Of a stretch of 64,000 nucleotides of DNA, positions 18,508-28,713 are shown in pieces. The position numbers were made by a program, and so were the translations under genes. The notes beneath the pieces are model-generated. The model was not told where the DNA came from, ran no database searches, and saw only the letters and a list, made by a program, of their open reading frames with translations. The stretch's first letter is position 1. Each line of letters begins with the position of its first letter. Origin of the DNA: Colwellia demingiae. GTDB taxonomy: Bacteria > Pseudomonadota > Gammaproteobacteria > Enterobacterales > Alteromonadaceae. The stretch is from the NCBI RefSeq assembly GCF_007954275.1, contig NZ_VOLT01000002.1, forward strand, positions 598,642 to 662,641, in the 5' to 3' direction.

Positions 18508-19410
18508 TTATCTTATTTTTGTTAAAATCTCATCTAATTTATCAAGATTGGTATAAGAAATAACTAACTTGCCCTTACCTTTTTGGTTATGGCTAATCGA
18601 AACTTTCGCACCAAACTTTTCAGCTAAGCCTTGCTCCAATTCTATCGTCTCAATAGCTTTTTCAACTTTCTCTTTTTCAACTACCGGATTTTGAATATTT
18701 TTAATTAAAGTTTCAGTTTCTCTTACTGTTAACTCTTTAGTCGCAACAGTTTGCGCTGCAGAAGTTTGTACTTCACCTTCTAATGCTAATAAAGCACGGG
18801 CATGACCCATTTCAATATCACCATTTTCTAAAAGGTTTTTTACTTCTTCATTTAATTTATTTAAACGCAATAAGTTACTCACCGTAGTACGTGATTTACC
18901 AACAGCAATAGCTACTTCTTCATGAGTTAAATCAAATTCCATTAATAAGCGTTCTAATGCAACAGCTTCTTCCATGGCATTAAGATCTTCACGTTGAATA
19001 TTCTCAATAAGTGCAATTGCTACCGCTGATTCATCAGGTACGTTTTTAACTAAACAAGGAATAATATCAAGCTGTGCTAACTTAGCAGCACGCCATCGAC
19101 GTTCACCGGCGATGATTTCATATTGATCCCCAGCGATCAAACGTACAACAATCGGTTGAATAATACCTTGCGATTGAATAGATAATGACAACTCTTCAAG
19201 ACCTGCATCAGACATTTCACGACGCGGCTGATATTTACCAGGTGTTAACTTGGAAATAGGTAGTTTAAGCAGTTCATTATCTGTCGCTTTTACGCTATTG
19301 CTTGCTTCAGTAGTATCTGTTTGGTGCTCTACTGCTGGAATCGCTGGTGATAATAGGGCATCAAGACCACGACCTAAGCGACTAGCGCCTTTACGTTTTG
19401 CTGTACTCAT
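18508..19410 (-). CDS. parB: chromosome-partitioning protein ParB
   Basis: 300 residues. The N-terminal ParB/Srx domain carries PGKYQPRRE and the CTP-binding box GERRWRAAKLA. A central HTH (LTHEEVAIAVGKSRTTVSNLLRL region) reads parS, and a C-terminal dimerisation tail follows. It loads at parS sites, spreads as a CTP-dependent clamp and is moved by ParA. Two perfect parS sites are in recF (32132 and 32792). It starts 14 bases after the parA stop. Confidence 0.97.
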   Translation of the reverse strand: MSTAKRKGASRLGRGLDALLSPAIPAVEHQTDTTEASNSVKATDNELLKLPISKLTPGKYQPRREMSDAGLEELSLSIQSQGIIQPIVVRLIAGDQYEIIAGERRWRAAKLAQLDIIPCLVKNVPDESAVAIALIENIQREDLNAMEEAVALERLLMEFDLTHEEVAIAVGKSRTTVSNLLRLNKLNEEVKNLLENGDIEMGHARALLALEGEVQTSAAQTVATKELTVRETETLIKNIQNPVVEKEKVEKAIETIELEQGLAEKFGAKVSISHNQKGKGKLVISYTNLDKLDEILTKIR

Positions 19411-19424
19411 AATTTTCCTTTGTG

Positions 19425-20231
19425 CTAGCTGGCAACACTGGCCTTAGCTTGCGGAGATTTTTTAGCATAATCATTTTTACGTAATACTTCACCGGCAAGC
19501 GCTAAATAAGCTTTGGCGCCCGTTGAAGATTTATCGTAATACATGGCTGGTGTACCAAAACTTGGCGCTTCAGCTAAACGAACATTTCGAGGAATTACAC
19601 TGCGATAAACTTTATCACCAAAATGTCGTTTTAATTGTTCAGATACATCATTAGCTAAGCGATTTCGTGGATCATACATAGTGCGAAGAATGCCTTCAAT
19701 ATGTAATTTATCATTCACCACTGACGTTAACTTAGTAATGGTGTCCATTAGCGCCGTTAGACCTTCTAATGCATAGTATTCACATTGCATTGGCACAAGA
19801 ACCGAGTCTGCTGCAGTCATAGCGTTAACGGTAAGCATATTCAATGATGGTGGACAATCTATGATGATGAAGTCATAAAAGTCTTTTACTGGCGCTAAAG
19901 CGTTTTTTAAACGCTGTTCACGAGCATATACTTCCATTAGCTTTATTTCAGCTGCTGTAACGTCAGCATTGGCCGAAATTAAATGATAAAGACCTGACGT
20001 TTCTTTAATGACAACGTCTTCAACACTTTGCTCTTCAACTAATAATTCATAACAAGTCGCGTGAACTTGGTATTTATCAACGCCACTAGCCATAGTAGCG
20101 TTGCCTTGGGGATCTAAATCGATTAATAAAACTTTGCGTTTCGTCGCCGCCAACGAGGCAGCCAAATTTACCGCGGTAGTAGTTTTACCCACACCACCTT
20201 TTTGATTTGCAACTGCTATGATTTTTCCCAC
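19425..20231 (-). CDS. parA: chromosome-partitioning ATPase ParA (Soj)
   Basis: About 268 residues. The deviant Walker A QKGGVGKTTT follows directly after the start, and FIIIDCPPSLN and the LVPMQCEYYALEGL region are typical of chromosomal ParA. Two GTG starts are possible; I prefer the one at 20231, giving (M)GKIIAVANQKGG as in relatives, with AGAGG five bases before it. The GTG at 20237 would add two residues and sit in the ribosome site. It is the first gene of parAB and is separated from rsmG by a repeat element. Confidence 0.95.
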   Translation of the reverse strand: MGKIIAVANQKGGVGKTTTAVNLAASLAATKRKVLLIDLDPQGNATMASGVDKYQVHATCYELLVEEQSVEDVVIKETSGLYHLISANADVTAAEIKLMEVYAREQRLKNALAPVKDFYDFIIIDCPPSLNMLTVNAMTAADSVLVPMQCEYYALEGLTALMDTITKLTSVVNDKLHIEGILRTMYDPRNRLANDVSEQLKRHFGDKVYRSVIPRNVRLAEAPSFGTPAMYYDKSSTGAKAYLALAGEVLRKNDYAKKSPQAKASVAS

Positions 20232-20251
20232 AAGCACCTCTAATGTTATGT

Positions 20252-20518
20252 TATACCAATTACATTAAATTTATTATCAACTCAGAGCTATATTAGCGAG
20301 CTTATAACAATAAAAATTGGTTAAACATAGTTAGTCTATCTTTTATTAATTTTATGCAGTTATTAGTTTGCTAATAAGCTCCCAAAGGGCGAGTTTAAAA
20401 GGCATATATGCTGCGTTATTAATTTTGATAAGGGAATAACCATTATCATCAATTAATGCCTTGCCTCTAAGCCTTTTATTTCCCGCTGAGTGGCCAATAA
20501 CTTAATGGACTTGGTATT
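20252..20518. repeat. MITE-like repeat, family B copy 1
   Basis: About 267 bp from TATACCAATTACATTAA to TTAATGGACTTGGTATTA; the ends are imperfect inverted repeats. The reverse complement matches the copy at 24214-24482 through most of its length. It includes the shared core, here read on the minus strand around 20400-20460. It occupies nearly the whole parA-rsmG gap and ends five bases before the rsmG stop codon. Confidence 0.82.
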
Positions 20519-20522
20519 ATTT

Positions 20523-21152
20523 CTAGTGCAACTTCTTCAGTACTAGTACATGGCGTTCACCAACCAAGTCAGGCACGATAATTTCATGACTATCTACTAA
20601 AGTAATATTTTCAGGTAATTGTGAGATCTCATCCTGAGGATATTGCCCTTTGAGTGCAAAAAATCGTCCTTGCTCTGTGGTAATTAAGTGCTTACACCAG
20701 CTTACCATATCATTAAGAGAAGAAAAGGCACGACTTAATACCCCATCAAAAGGTTCCTCACCTTGATACTCTTCAACCCTTGCTTTGACTGGTGTCACAT
20801 TAGTGAGCTTTAATTGAAAAACCACTTGTCTAAGAAAAGTAATACGCTTACCTAGACTGTCTAGTAAAACAAAATTTCTTTCTGGATACAAAATAGCCAG
20901 TGGTATGCCTGGTAAACCAGGACCCGTTCCAACATCAATAAAGTTCTTACCTATAAGAACTTCGCCCACCATTAAACTATCCATAATATGTTTAACTAGC
21001 ATTTCACTAGGATCACGAACGGAAGTCAGATTATAAGCTTTATTCCATTTATTGAGTAACTCAACGTATTGAATAAGTAAATCGATTTGTTCTTGAGATA
21101 CGACAAGCTGCGTTTTACTAATCAGTGTCGTTAATTGCTGTGATAAAGTCAT
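20523..21152 (-). CDS. rsmG: 16S rRNA m7G527 methyltransferase RsmG
   Basis: 209 residues, the normal length. The SAM site is [17 protein letters not shown]. The N-terminal helical part has [17 protein letters not shown], and [13 protein letters not shown] lies in the second half. It methylates G527 of 16S rRNA in the 530 loop; loss gives low-level streptomycin resistance in other bacteria. It is downstream of mnmG (73 bases), as in most gammaproteobacteria. Confidence 0.97.
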   Translation of the reverse strand: MTLSQQLTTLISKTQLVVSQEQIDLLIQYVELLNKWNKAYNLTSVRDPSEMLVKHIMDSLMVGEVLIGKNFIDVGTGPGLPGIPLAILYPERNFVLLDSLGKRITFLRQVVFQLKLTNVTPVKARVEEYQGEEPFDGVLSRAFSSLNDMVSWCKHLITTEQGRFFALKGQYPQDEISQLPENITLVDSHEIIVPDLVGERHVLVLKKLH

Positions 21153-21225
21153 TTTTATTTAGACGAGCCTGACTAATTAACGTTAAGTTAAAAGTTAATT
21201 AGCGGATCGCCCCTACCTATTGCTT

Positions 21226-23115
21226 TTACGCTAATTTGCGTAAAAGACCGTGTTTTTTTAAGTAGACCAATAATAACGAAATTGCCGCCGGAGTAATACC
21301 AGAAATTCGTGATGCTTTACCAATAGTTTCTGGACAAGCATCTTTTAACTTAGCTACAACTTCATTAGATAGGCCTGAAATTTGTTGATAATCAAAATCT
21401 CTCGGGATTTTAGTATCTTCATTACGTTTTTTCTTGGCTATTTCATCTAACTGTCTGTCGATATAACCCGCATATTTAGTTTGAATTTCAATTTGCTCAG
21501 AAGCTTGTCTATCTTGTATCGCAGGGCCTAAACCTTCGATCTTCATTAGATCGGTATAATTGACTTCTGGACGACGAATTAAGTCTTCTAAGTTAGCTTC
21601 TTTACTCATTGGTGTTTTCAGTAAGGCATTAATTTGGTCTATTTTTGTATGATCCTTTTGTACCCAAGTAGATCGTAATCGTTGACGTTCAAGTTCAACG
21701 TTTTCCATCTTTTCATTAAATCGTTGCCAGCGAGCATCATCAACTAAGCCAATTTTACGACCTTCCTCTGTTAAACGAATATCAGCGTTGTCTTCACGAA
21801 GCAATAAACGATATTCAGCGCGAGAAGTAAACATGCGATAAGGTTCTTTAGTACCTAGCGTTGCTAAATCATCAATTAACACGCCCATGTAAGCTTGATC
21901 TCGACCAAGTGTGAACTCATCACGCTCTTTAACTCTGTTAGCAGCATTAGCTCCAGCGATAAGTCCTTGAGCACCCGCTTCTTCATAGCCAGTGGTACCA
22001 TTAATTTGTCCGGCAAAATATAAATTTTGAACGAATTTACTTTCTAAACTCTGTTTTAAATCACGAGGATCGAAGTAGTCATATTCAATTGCATAACCAG
22101 GACGGGTAATAAAAGCGTTTTCAAAGCCTTTAATTGAACGGACTAAATTCATTTGTACATCAAAAGGTAAACTAGTTGAAATACCATTTGGGTATACTTC
22201 ATGGGTAGTTAGCCCTTCAGGCTCAACAAATATTTGATGCGAGTTTTTATCTGCAAAACGAGTGATTTTGTCTTCAATAGATGGACAATATCTTGGACCT
22301 ACGCCTTCAATTACACCGGTATACATTGGAGAACGATCTAAACCATCACGAATATGTTGGTGAGTTTGTTCATTGGTATGTGTGATATAACAAGATACTT
22401 GTTCAGGATGATCCGCTTGTGATCCCATGAAAGAAAACACAGGGCGAGGTGAATCACCTGCTTGCTCTTCCATAACAGAAAAATCTAATGATCTTGCGTC
22501 TAACCTAGGTGGAGTACCGGTTTTTAAACGATCCATTCTAAACGGCATATCTCGCATTTTTGCTGCTAGATTCACACTAGCAGGATCACCTGCTCGTCCA
22601 CCTTGGTAGTTATTCAAGCCAATATGAATAAGCCCTGAAAGGAAAGTACCTACCGTAAGTACCACACTTTTACCTTTAAATTTAAGGCCCATTTGTGTTG
22701 ATACACCGACTACACGATCGTTTTCAAGGATCAAGTCATCACAAGGTTGTTGGAAAATAGTTAGATTTTCTTGGTTTTCTAATACGTTACGAACGTAGTT
22801 ACGATATAAAATGCGATCCGCTTGAGCACGAGTTGCTCTAACCGCAGGGCCTTTGCTTGAATTTAAAGTTCTAAATTGAATAGCACTATGATCAATGGCC
22901 GTTGCCATCAAACCACCCAGTGCGTCAATTTCTTTAACCAAATGACCTTTGCCGATACCGCCAATGGCAGGGTTACAAGACATTTGGCCTAGCGTGTCAA
23001 TGTTATGGGTTAACAACAAAGTTTTGCAGCCCATACGCGCAGCAGCAAGTGAGGCCTCGGTTCCCGCATGACCACCACCAACAACAATTACGTCATAAGA
23101 CTCTTGATACCACAT
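21226..23115 (-). CDS. mnmG: tRNA uridine-34 modification enzyme MnmG (GidA)
   Basis: 629 residues, full length. The FAD motif GGGHAGTE is at 13-20, [16 protein letters not shown] near 53, conserved [14 protein letters not shown] near 350, and the [17 protein letters not shown] active region near 380. A helical C-terminal domain binds MnmE. With MnmE it adds carboxymethylaminomethyl to the wobble uridine. It lies directly left of oriC and is transcribed away from it, the classic arrangement. Confidence 0.98.
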   Translation of the reverse strand: MWYQESYDVIVVGGGHAGTEASLAAARMGCKTLLLTHNIDTLGQMSCNPAIGGIGKGHLVKEIDALGGLMATAIDHSAIQFRTLNSSKGPAVRATRAQADRILYRNYVRNVLENQENLTIFQQPCDDLILENDRVVGVSTQMGLKFKGKSVVLTVGTFLSGLIHIGLNNYQGGRAGDPASVNLAAKMRDMPFRMDRLKTGTPPRLDARSLDFSVMEEQAGDSPRPVFSFMGSQADHPEQVSCYITHTNEQTHQHIRDGLDRSPMYTGVIEGVGPRYCPSIEDKITRFADKNSHQIFVEPEGLTTHEVYPNGISTSLPFDVQMNLVRSIKGFENAFITRPGYAIEYDYFDPRDLKQSLESKFVQNLYFAGQINGTTGYEEAGAQGLIAGANAANRVKERDEFTLGRDQAYMGVLIDDLATLGTKEPYRMFTSRAEYRLLLREDNADIRLTEEGRKIGLVDDARWQRFNEKMENVELERQRLRSTWVQKDHTKIDQINALLKTPMSKEANLEDLIRRPEVNYTDLMKIEGLGPAIQDRQASEQIEIQTKYAGYIDRQLDEIAKKKRNEDTKIPRDFDYQQISGLSNEVVAKLKDACPETIGKASRISGITPAAISLLLVYLKKHGLLRKLA

Positions 23116-23573
23116 AAAATAACAATCCTGCTTGATTAAAATTAGTTAAAGTTTTTATTTAAAGTCATTTGCAAAATTTACAAGACTCAAAAATTAGGGA
23201 ACGTATTTTACCGCTTTTTTCTCTTCAGGGATACGATCAAATGTGTAAAAAAGATCGGAGCTGATCCTTAATATATAAAAAGAGATCTTTAGAAAGATCT
23301 TATTATTATTACTTATTAGGATCGTTATTTTCTGTGGGTAAGTGCTTTTTCCTTTTATTTATTAATAACTAACGACAATGATAACCTTGTGATCAACCTT
23401 TGATCAATCAGCAAATAACCTTTGATCAAAATGGCAAGTTATACACAGGACGATTTATTATGTATTTAATCAACTGAATAATAATAGTAAATTAACTGGT
23501 TATTAACTGTTTTATCCACAATGGCTAAAAAACAGATCGTAAACTGTTGATAACTTATGGGTAAGTGATCACG
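23116..23573. other. oriC: chromosomal replication origin oriC
   Basis: The 458-bp gap lies between mnmG and mioC, the E. coli position. At the left, AT-rich 13-mer-like repeats include GATCTTTAGAAAG (23284), GATCTTATTATTA (23296) and CTTATTAGGATCG (23312), the last nearly identical to E. coli. DnaA boxes follow: TGTGGGTAA (23333-23341, R1 position, one mismatch), TTATACACA (23439-23447, R2 position) and TTATCCACA (23512-23520, R4 position). A weaker box, TGTTGATAA, is at 23545. About twelve GATC sites lie between 23235 and 23580, as expected for Dam/SeqA control. Confidence 0.95.
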
Positions 23574-24071
23574 TTAGATCGAAAGCAGATCTTTATTTGT
23601 ACTGATCCACTGCTGTGCAAGATCTTCTGGATCGATATCTTCTGACATATCTAAGGTTTTAATTTGTACTATTTCTTTGCAACTCATTGATATTAATAGG
23701 CTTGATAAATCTATTGCTGCTTTACAAAATGTATCATAGCTAGAATCTCCGATCCCAATGGTTAAAAAACTAACCGTGGATAGATCTTGATCACAATTAC
23801 CTAGATCACTAACAAATTGTTTGATGTTGTCAGGGTAGTCACCTGCACCATGTGTAGAGGTACAAATGATCCAAATAGGATTTTTGACAAAATTACTGTC
23901 GTTATTTTGTTCGTTATGCGCAGTAAAAGTGTTGTTGATGACGTTATTAAGATCCGGTTTAAGGTGAATATCAACGTTATGATCAAGTTTTTTTAGGGTT
24001 TCTTCACAAGCTTCTGCTACATATTCTGTGCCACCAAGCATACTTCCAACAATGATTTGAATTGCGCTCAT
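23574..24071 (-). CDS. mioC: flavodoxin-like protein MioC
   Basis: 165 residues, slightly longer than the E. coli protein. The flavodoxin FMN loop is GSMLGGTEYVAEA near the start, and CTSTHGAGDYPDN and IGIGDSSYDTFC supply the other FMN contacts. In E. coli MioC supports biotin synthase electron transfer. Transcription runs toward oriC, as in E. coli. The coding sequence is unusually rich in GATC (11 in 498 bases), continuing the density of oriC. Confidence 0.93.
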   Translation of the reverse strand: MSAIQIIVGSMLGGTEYVAEACEETLKKLDHNVDIHLKPDLNNVINNTFTAHNEQNNDSNFVKNPIWIICTSTHGAGDYPDNIKQFVSDLGNCDQDLSTVSFLTIGIGDSSYDTFCKAAIDLSSLLISMSCKEIVQIKTLDMSEDIDPEDLAQQWISTNKDLLSI

Positions 24072-24213
24072 AGAGGGTCTCTTTAGTTTATAAGGGGAAT
24101 TTATAGTGCATATTTACCCTATTATATTACTTAATAATGGATAAAAATAAGCTTTTCGATCGAATATAATAAGTATATTTACTAAATTTTTACTTAATAT
24201 TGTTTTGAATTAC

Positions 24214-24482
24214 TAATACCAAGTTGATTAAGTTCTTTCTCACTCAGCGAGAGTTAAAGGGTTTAGAAACAAGGCATTGGTTGAAGATAATGGTTATTCC
24301 CTTGTCAAAATCAATAACGCAGCATCTGAACCCTTTAAACTCGCCCTATGGGAGCTTATTCAATGCCCACTAACATCGTTAAATTTATGTGGTTTAGAAT
24401 GACTAGACCTAAACAAATCTGCCTTGTTATTGAACATTGAATACAGCTCTGAGTTGGGAAGAAATTTAATCAAATTGGTATA
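24214..24482. repeat. MITE-like repeat, family B copy 2
   Basis: About 269 bp from TAATACCAAGTTGATTAAG to AAATTTGGTATAA-type ends (24466-24482). It matches the reverse complement of the copy at 20252-20518. Together the two form inverted repeats around rsmG, mnmG, oriC and mioC. The shared core is at about 24270-24330. The mioC-mnmE gap also holds a hairpin at 24557-24583; 24072-24213 shows nothing else that I can name. Confidence 0.82.
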
Positions 24483-24556
24483 ACATTTACTAGCGCGGAA
24501 TAGGGCACTGTAGGCACTGTAATAAGGATTAATACGCAGGGATTTTTGGTGATAAC

Positions 24557-24583
24557 AACAGAGGTAAAAGGCTTACCTCTGTT
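24557..24583 (-). terminator. hairpin after mnmE
   Basis: Perfect 11-bp arms AACAGAGGTAA and TTACCTCTGTT with a 5-base loop, 30 bases beyond the mnmE stop. The following tract is only moderately T-rich, so its strength as a terminator is uncertain. Confidence 0.6.
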
Positions 24584-24613
24584 TATTTTAATCGAAAGGG
24601 GTATTAATATTGG

Positions 24614-26014
24614 CTATTTTCCAATACAAAAAGAGCTAAATATTTTACCTAGTAAGTCATCACTGGTGAATTCCCCAGTAATTTGATCTAATTCTTGCTG
24701 ACAAATACGCAGTTCTTCTGCCAATATTTCACCGGCCACGTAAGATTCAAGTTGATCTAAGCCGACAAGTAAATGCTGGTGTGTATTCTCTAGTGCCACT
24801 AAGTGACGTCTTCTTGCCATAAAGCCACCCTCAGTACTACCTTGGTAACCCATAATCGTTTTTAAGTGCTCTTTAAGGCTATTAACGCCTTCACCCGTTT
24901 TTGCTGACAAAGTAATAATGGCATGTTGTGTACCATCGGTGTCGGTAAACTCGGTAAAACCAGTTTTGCTATTATTAACATCAGCTTTATTTCTGATAAG
25001 CGTTAGACCAATATTTTCTGGTAGTTTGGCAAAAAACTCAGGGTAGTAATCTTTAATATCTTGTTCATCTTCTAAGATACCGTGATCTTCACTGGCATCA
25101 ACCATTAACAAAACACGATCGGCTTTATTGATTTCTTGCCACGCACGCTCAATGCCTATTTTCTCAACCACATCATCACTGTCACGTAATCCTGCGGTAT
25201 CAATAATATGTAATGGCATGCCATCAATATGAATTTGTTCAGCTAGCACATCTCGAGTAGTACCTGCTATATCGGTAACTATGGCGGTTTGTTTGCCACT
25301 TAATGCATTAAGCAAGCTAGATTTACCGGCATTGGGACGACCTGCAATCACTACACGCATTCCTTCACGAATAATACTTCCTTGTTGGGCTTGCTTACGA
25401 ACGTCTTCTACTTGGCTGATTATCGCTTTTAAATCGGTGACTATTTTCTTATCAGCAAGAAAATCAATTTCTTCTTCTGGAAAATCAATGGCAGCTTCCA
25501 CATACATACGCAGGTGAATGATACTTTCGACCATTTCGTTGACTAGTTTTGAGAAGTCACCTTGTAAAGAGTGCAGGGCAGAACGGGCTGCTTGTTCTGA
25601 ACTTGAGTTAATTAAATCAGCAATTGCTTCTGCTTGGGTTAAATCGAGTTTGTCATTCAAAAATGCCTGTTCACTGAATTCACCAGGTTTAGCCATAATA
25701 ACTTTGGGTAGAGCAAGTATTGCTTTGAGTAACATATCTAAAATAACAGGACCGCCGTGGCCTTGAAATTCAATAACATCTTCACCGGTAAATGAATTGG
25801 GGGCTTTGAAATAGAGTGCTATTCCCTGGTCTAATACCTGTGTTTTATCTAAAAAGGGTAAATATTCAGCTTTTCTTACTTCGGGTAGTTTACCTAAAAT
25901 AGCTTGAGCAACATTTTTAGCTTCAGGGCCTGATACTCTAATAATACCGACGCCACCACGTCCAGGTGCGGTTGCTTGTGCGGCGATTGTCGTTGTTTGA
26001 GAAATTGATGTCAT
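24614..26014 (-). CDS. mnmE: tRNA modification GTPase MnmE
   Basis: 466 residues. An N-terminal folate-binding domain carries [21 protein letters not shown] sequence. The G domain has P-loop GRPNAGKSS at 225-233, switch DIAGTTRD and [10 protein letters not shown]. The protein ends in the invariant FCIGK, whose Cys is needed for activity. It is the partner of MnmG in wobble-uridine modification. It follows yidC but has its own spacing (155 bases) with a terminator between. Confidence 0.97.
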   Translation of the reverse strand: MTSISQTTTIAAQATAPGRGGVGIIRVSGPEAKNVAQAILGKLPEVRKAEYLPFLDKTQVLDQGIALYFKAPNSFTGEDVIEFQGHGGPVILDMLLKAILALPKVIMAKPGEFSEQAFLNDKLDLTQAEAIADLINSSSEQAARSALHSLQGDFSKLVNEMVESIIHLRMYVEAAIDFPEEEIDFLADKKIVTDLKAIISQVEDVRKQAQQGSIIREGMRVVIAGRPNAGKSSLLNALSGKQTAIVTDIAGTTRDVLAEQIHIDGMPLHIIDTAGLRDSDDVVEKIGIERAWQEINKADRVLLMVDASEDHGILEDEQDIKDYYPEFFAKLPENIGLTLIRNKADVNNSKTGFTEFTDTDGTQHAIITLSAKTGEGVNSLKEHLKTIMGYQGSTEGGFMARRRHLVALENTHQHLLVGLDQLESYVAGEILAEELRICQQELDQITGEFTSDDLLGKIFSSFCIGK

Positions 26015-26102
26015 AGCGAGGTAATTAATTCAAATATTGGTTGTTAACTATTTTACTTTATTTCAAAGGTAAATGCCTAAAAGTTAAATACCCAAAAATA
26101 GA

Positions 26103-26140
26103 AAAGGCGATTACTGTGTTATCAGTAATCGCCTTTCAAT
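26103..26140 (-). terminator. terminator after yidC
   Basis: 14-bp perfect arms AAAGGCGATTACTG (26103-26116) and CAGTAATCGCCTTT (26123-26136) with a 6-base loop. Read on the minus strand the hairpin is followed by CTATTTTT. It separates yidC from mnmE. Confidence 0.85.
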
Positions 26141-26169
26141 TTGTTTTTTAAGTTAGTTCTTTACAAATG

Positions 26170-27810
26170 TTATGCTGCTTTTTCTGCTTTTTCTGCTTTT
26201 TTCTTAGCAATACCAGCAAATATAATTTTCATTTGTGTAATTGAAATTAAGTTACTTACTAACCAGTAAAGTACTAAACCAGATGGGAACCAAGCCATGA
26301 ATATTGAGAATACTACTGGCATATATTGCATGATTTTTTGCTGCATTGGATCTTGAATTGTCATCGGTTGCATTTTTTGCATTACATACATACTTATACC
26401 CATAAGTACTGGTAATACGAAGAACGGGTCCATTGCTGATAAATCTTGAATCCAGAATACAAACGGTGCATGGCGTAATTCAACACTTTCTAAGAATACC
26501 CAGTAAAGTGCTAAGAAAATTGGCATTTGTAGTATTAGTGGTAAACAACCGCCTGCTGGGTTTACCTTTTCTTTACGATACATTTCCATTGTGGCTTGTG
26601 ACATTTTTTGTCTGTCATCACCAAAGCGTTCTTTTAGTTGCGCCATTTTCGGTGCTAAGTCACGCATTTTAGCCATTGAGGTATATTGCGCTTTCGTTAA
26701 TGGATACATACCACCTTTAACAATTAAGGTGATACAGATAATAGCTACACCCCAGTTAATAACGAAGCTTTGGATAGTTAGTAGCAACCAGAATAATGGT
26801 TGACTGATCATCCATAAGAAACCGTAGTCTATGGTTAAGTCTAAATTCGGGGCTATTTTTTCTAATACTTCTTGGTCTTTAGGACCAGCATAAAATATTG
26901 CTGAAGTAGAACCTTGCTTACCCGCATCAATAATTACTGCTGGAGCTTTAAAACCAATGACCGCTTCAAAGTTATTACTATATGTTGTATAAATTTGGTT
27001 GCTGTCTTTTGCGTTTGGTACCCAAGCTGAAACAAAATAATGTTCAAGCATTGCAATCCAGCCGCCTGCAGTTACTTTATTTAAGTTTGCTTCTTCAATA
27101 TCATCAAAATCGTATTTTTCATAACGTTCTTCTGTTGTTGAGTAAGCAGCACCGCGGTAGGTTGGTAACATGCCACCACCAGTTTCTACTACTGAAGATT
27201 GCTTAAGTTGACCATACATTTGTACAGAAACGCTGTTAGGCGTGTTGTTGTCAATTAAGTAATCAACATTAACGCTGTAGCTATTTTTATTAAAAGTAAA
27301 TCGTTTAGTTACCGACATACCACTAACATCATGAAAAACTAAATCAACAATTAAATTGTCATTTGTTAATTCATAACTGCTTTGCGCACTTGTGTATATA
27401 GGGCGACCTTTGATTGTACGGTCAATACCGTTAGCGCCTGTTAAACCACTTTGAGCAATATATTTTTGATTACCATTTTGTAAAATAGTAAAAGGGATAT
27501 CGTTACCTTGCTCAGTATCAAATTTTCGTAACTTAGCTTCAACAATATCACCACCTTGACTATTAATTTTTAAGATTAATGTATCAGTGGTAACCGTAAT
27601 TAATTTTGCAGAAATATCGGTTGATTTTACTGAGTTTAGCTGGGCATCTGAAGATTCAGGTACGAAGTCTGCGCTGGCATTTTCACCTGACTGGTTTTGG
27701 CTAATACTTGTTTGCTCAGGAACTACGGCATTTTGTTGCTGCCATTGGCTAAACAGTAAGTAGGTAACAACCATAAGCGCAATAAAAAGTAGACTGCGTT
27801 GGGATTCCAT
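26170..27810 (-). CDS. yidC: membrane protein insertase YidC
   Basis: 546 residues from the ATG at 27810, giving MESQRSLLFIALMVV with AGAGAAG upstream. The longer frame to 27858 adds an unlikely leader. An N-terminal membrane helix is followed by a large periplasmic domain (~60-340). The C-terminal five-helix insertase core includes the KGGMYPLTKAQYTSMAKM cytoplasmic hairpin and the GGCLPLILQMPIF segment. It inserts proteins into the inner membrane with or without SecYEG. The tail is basic and Ala-rich (KKKAEKAEKAA). Confidence 0.97.
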   Translation of the reverse strand: MESQRSLLFIALMVVTYLLFSQWQQQNAVVPEQTSISQNQSGENASADFVPESSDAQLNSVKSTDISAKLITVTTDTLILKINSQGGDIVEAKLRKFDTEQGNDIPFTILQNGNQKYIAQSGLTGANGIDRTIKGRPIYTSAQSSYELTNDNLIVDLVFHDVSGMSVTKRFTFNKNSYSVNVDYLIDNNTPNSVSVQMYGQLKQSSVVETGGGMLPTYRGAAYSTTEERYEKYDFDDIEEANLNKVTAGGWIAMLEHYFVSAWVPNAKDSNQIYTTYSNNFEAVIGFKAPAVIIDAGKQGSTSAIFYAGPKDQEVLEKIAPNLDLTIDYGFLWMISQPLFWLLLTIQSFVINWGVAIICITLIVKGGMYPLTKAQYTSMAKMRDLAPKMAQLKERFGDDRQKMSQATMEMYRKEKVNPAGGCLPLILQMPIFLALYWVFLESVELRHAPFVFWIQDLSAMDPFFVLPVLMGISMYVMQKMQPMTIQDPMQQKIMQYMPVVFSIFMAWFPSGLVLYWLVSNLISITQMKIIFAGIAKKKAEKAEKAA

Positions 27811-27933
27811 AAAATTAACTTCTCTTCTTTGTTGGCAGGGGATTATTTTCCCGTGCATAATTTAAATTTGATAAGTGCGTGGCATATTAATATAGGTTCG
27901 CTTGATAACCTACTATCTTTTAGTCTAGGTAGG

Positions 27934-28182
27934 CTATTTACTCTTTTTTATTGGTGGAACCGGATCTTCGCCGCCTTCATTGAGCGGATGACATCTTAAT
28001 ATACGTTTGCTTGCTAACCAACTACCTTTTATTACACCAAAGCGATTAATGGCTTCGGTTGCATAGACAGAACAGCTTGGAGTGAATCTACAATTAGAAC
28101 CTAGTAACGGACTAATAAAGCGTTGATAGCCTTTTATACCAGTTATTACTAGTTTTTGTGGCGCTGAATTATTTTTCGCCAT
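27934..28182 (-). CDS. yidD: membrane protein insertion efficiency factor YidD
   Basis: 82 residues. It has the invariant core [28 protein letters not shown] and [17 protein letters not shown] with three conserved cysteines. An amphipathic N-terminal helix anchors it to the inner membrane, where it assists YidC. The start overlaps the end of rnpA by 34 bases, indicating translational coupling. Confidence 0.95.
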   Translation of the reverse strand: MAKNNSAPQKLVITGIKGYQRFISPLLGSNCRFTPSCSVYATEAINRFGVIKGSWLASKRILRCHPLNEGGEDPVPPIKKSK

Positions 28183-28535
28183 ATCTTCTCTAATTCCTGA
28201 TTTATCGCCTTGTTATCAAGTTGATCAATACCAGATTTTACCATGACGACTATATCGATAGCAGGTAAATTATCTTGATTTAAGCGGAAACTTTCTCTGA
28301 CTTGCCTTTTTACGCGATTACGCTGCACAGCAAGTTTTACTCGTTTTTTAGCAATAGCTAAGCCTAAACGGTTTTTGGCAATTGAATTATTTTTATCAGA
28401 GACGAGGGTATGAGGTTTTGGTGTTACTAATAAAGTAAAGTGGCGAGAGCCAAAGCGGATAGGTTTAGAAAAAACCGTTTGAAAATGACCGGGAGTCAAC
28501 AAACGTGACTCCCGATTAAATTTGTAAGTAGTCAT
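28149..28535 (-). CDS. rnpA: ribonuclease P protein component
   Basis: 128 residues. It carries [20 protein letters not shown] and KRQVRESFR, the basic RNR motif region that contacts the RNase P RNA. It aids processing of tRNA 5' ends. It follows rpmH (43 bases) and overlaps yidD, the standard rpmH-rnpA-yidD-yidC order. A His-, Lys- and Asn-rich insertion near residues 37-52 is slightly longer than usual. Confidence 0.95.
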   Translation of the reverse strand: MTTYKFNRESRLLTPGHFQTVFSKPIRFGSRHFTLLVTPKPHTLVSDKNNSIAKNRLGLAIAKKRVKLAVQRNRVKRQVRESFRLNQDNLPAIDIVVMVKSGIDQLDNKAINQELEKIWRKIIQRHKN

Positions 28536-28578
28536 AGTCTGACTACCTTATATCAAATATTGTAAACAATGTTTGATA

Positions 28579-28713
28579 CTATGCGCTAAGACGTGCACGG
28601 CCTTTGGCACGACGACGAGCTATAACAGCACGTCCGTTTTTAGTTGCCATACGAGCACGGAATCCGTGGTTACGCTTACGCTTTAATACGCTAGGTTGAA
28701 ATGTTCTTTTCAT
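28579..28713 (-). CDS. rpmH: 50S ribosomal protein bL34
   Basis: 44 residues from the ATG at 28713, giving [19 protein letters not shown] and the typical Ala/Arg end. The frame extends upstream to 28764, but bL34 proteins start at MKRT. It is highly basic. It is the first gene of the minus-strand operon and diverges from dnaA. Confidence 0.98.
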   Translation of the reverse strand: MKRTFQPSVLKRKRNHGFRARMATKNGRAVIARRRAKGRARLSA

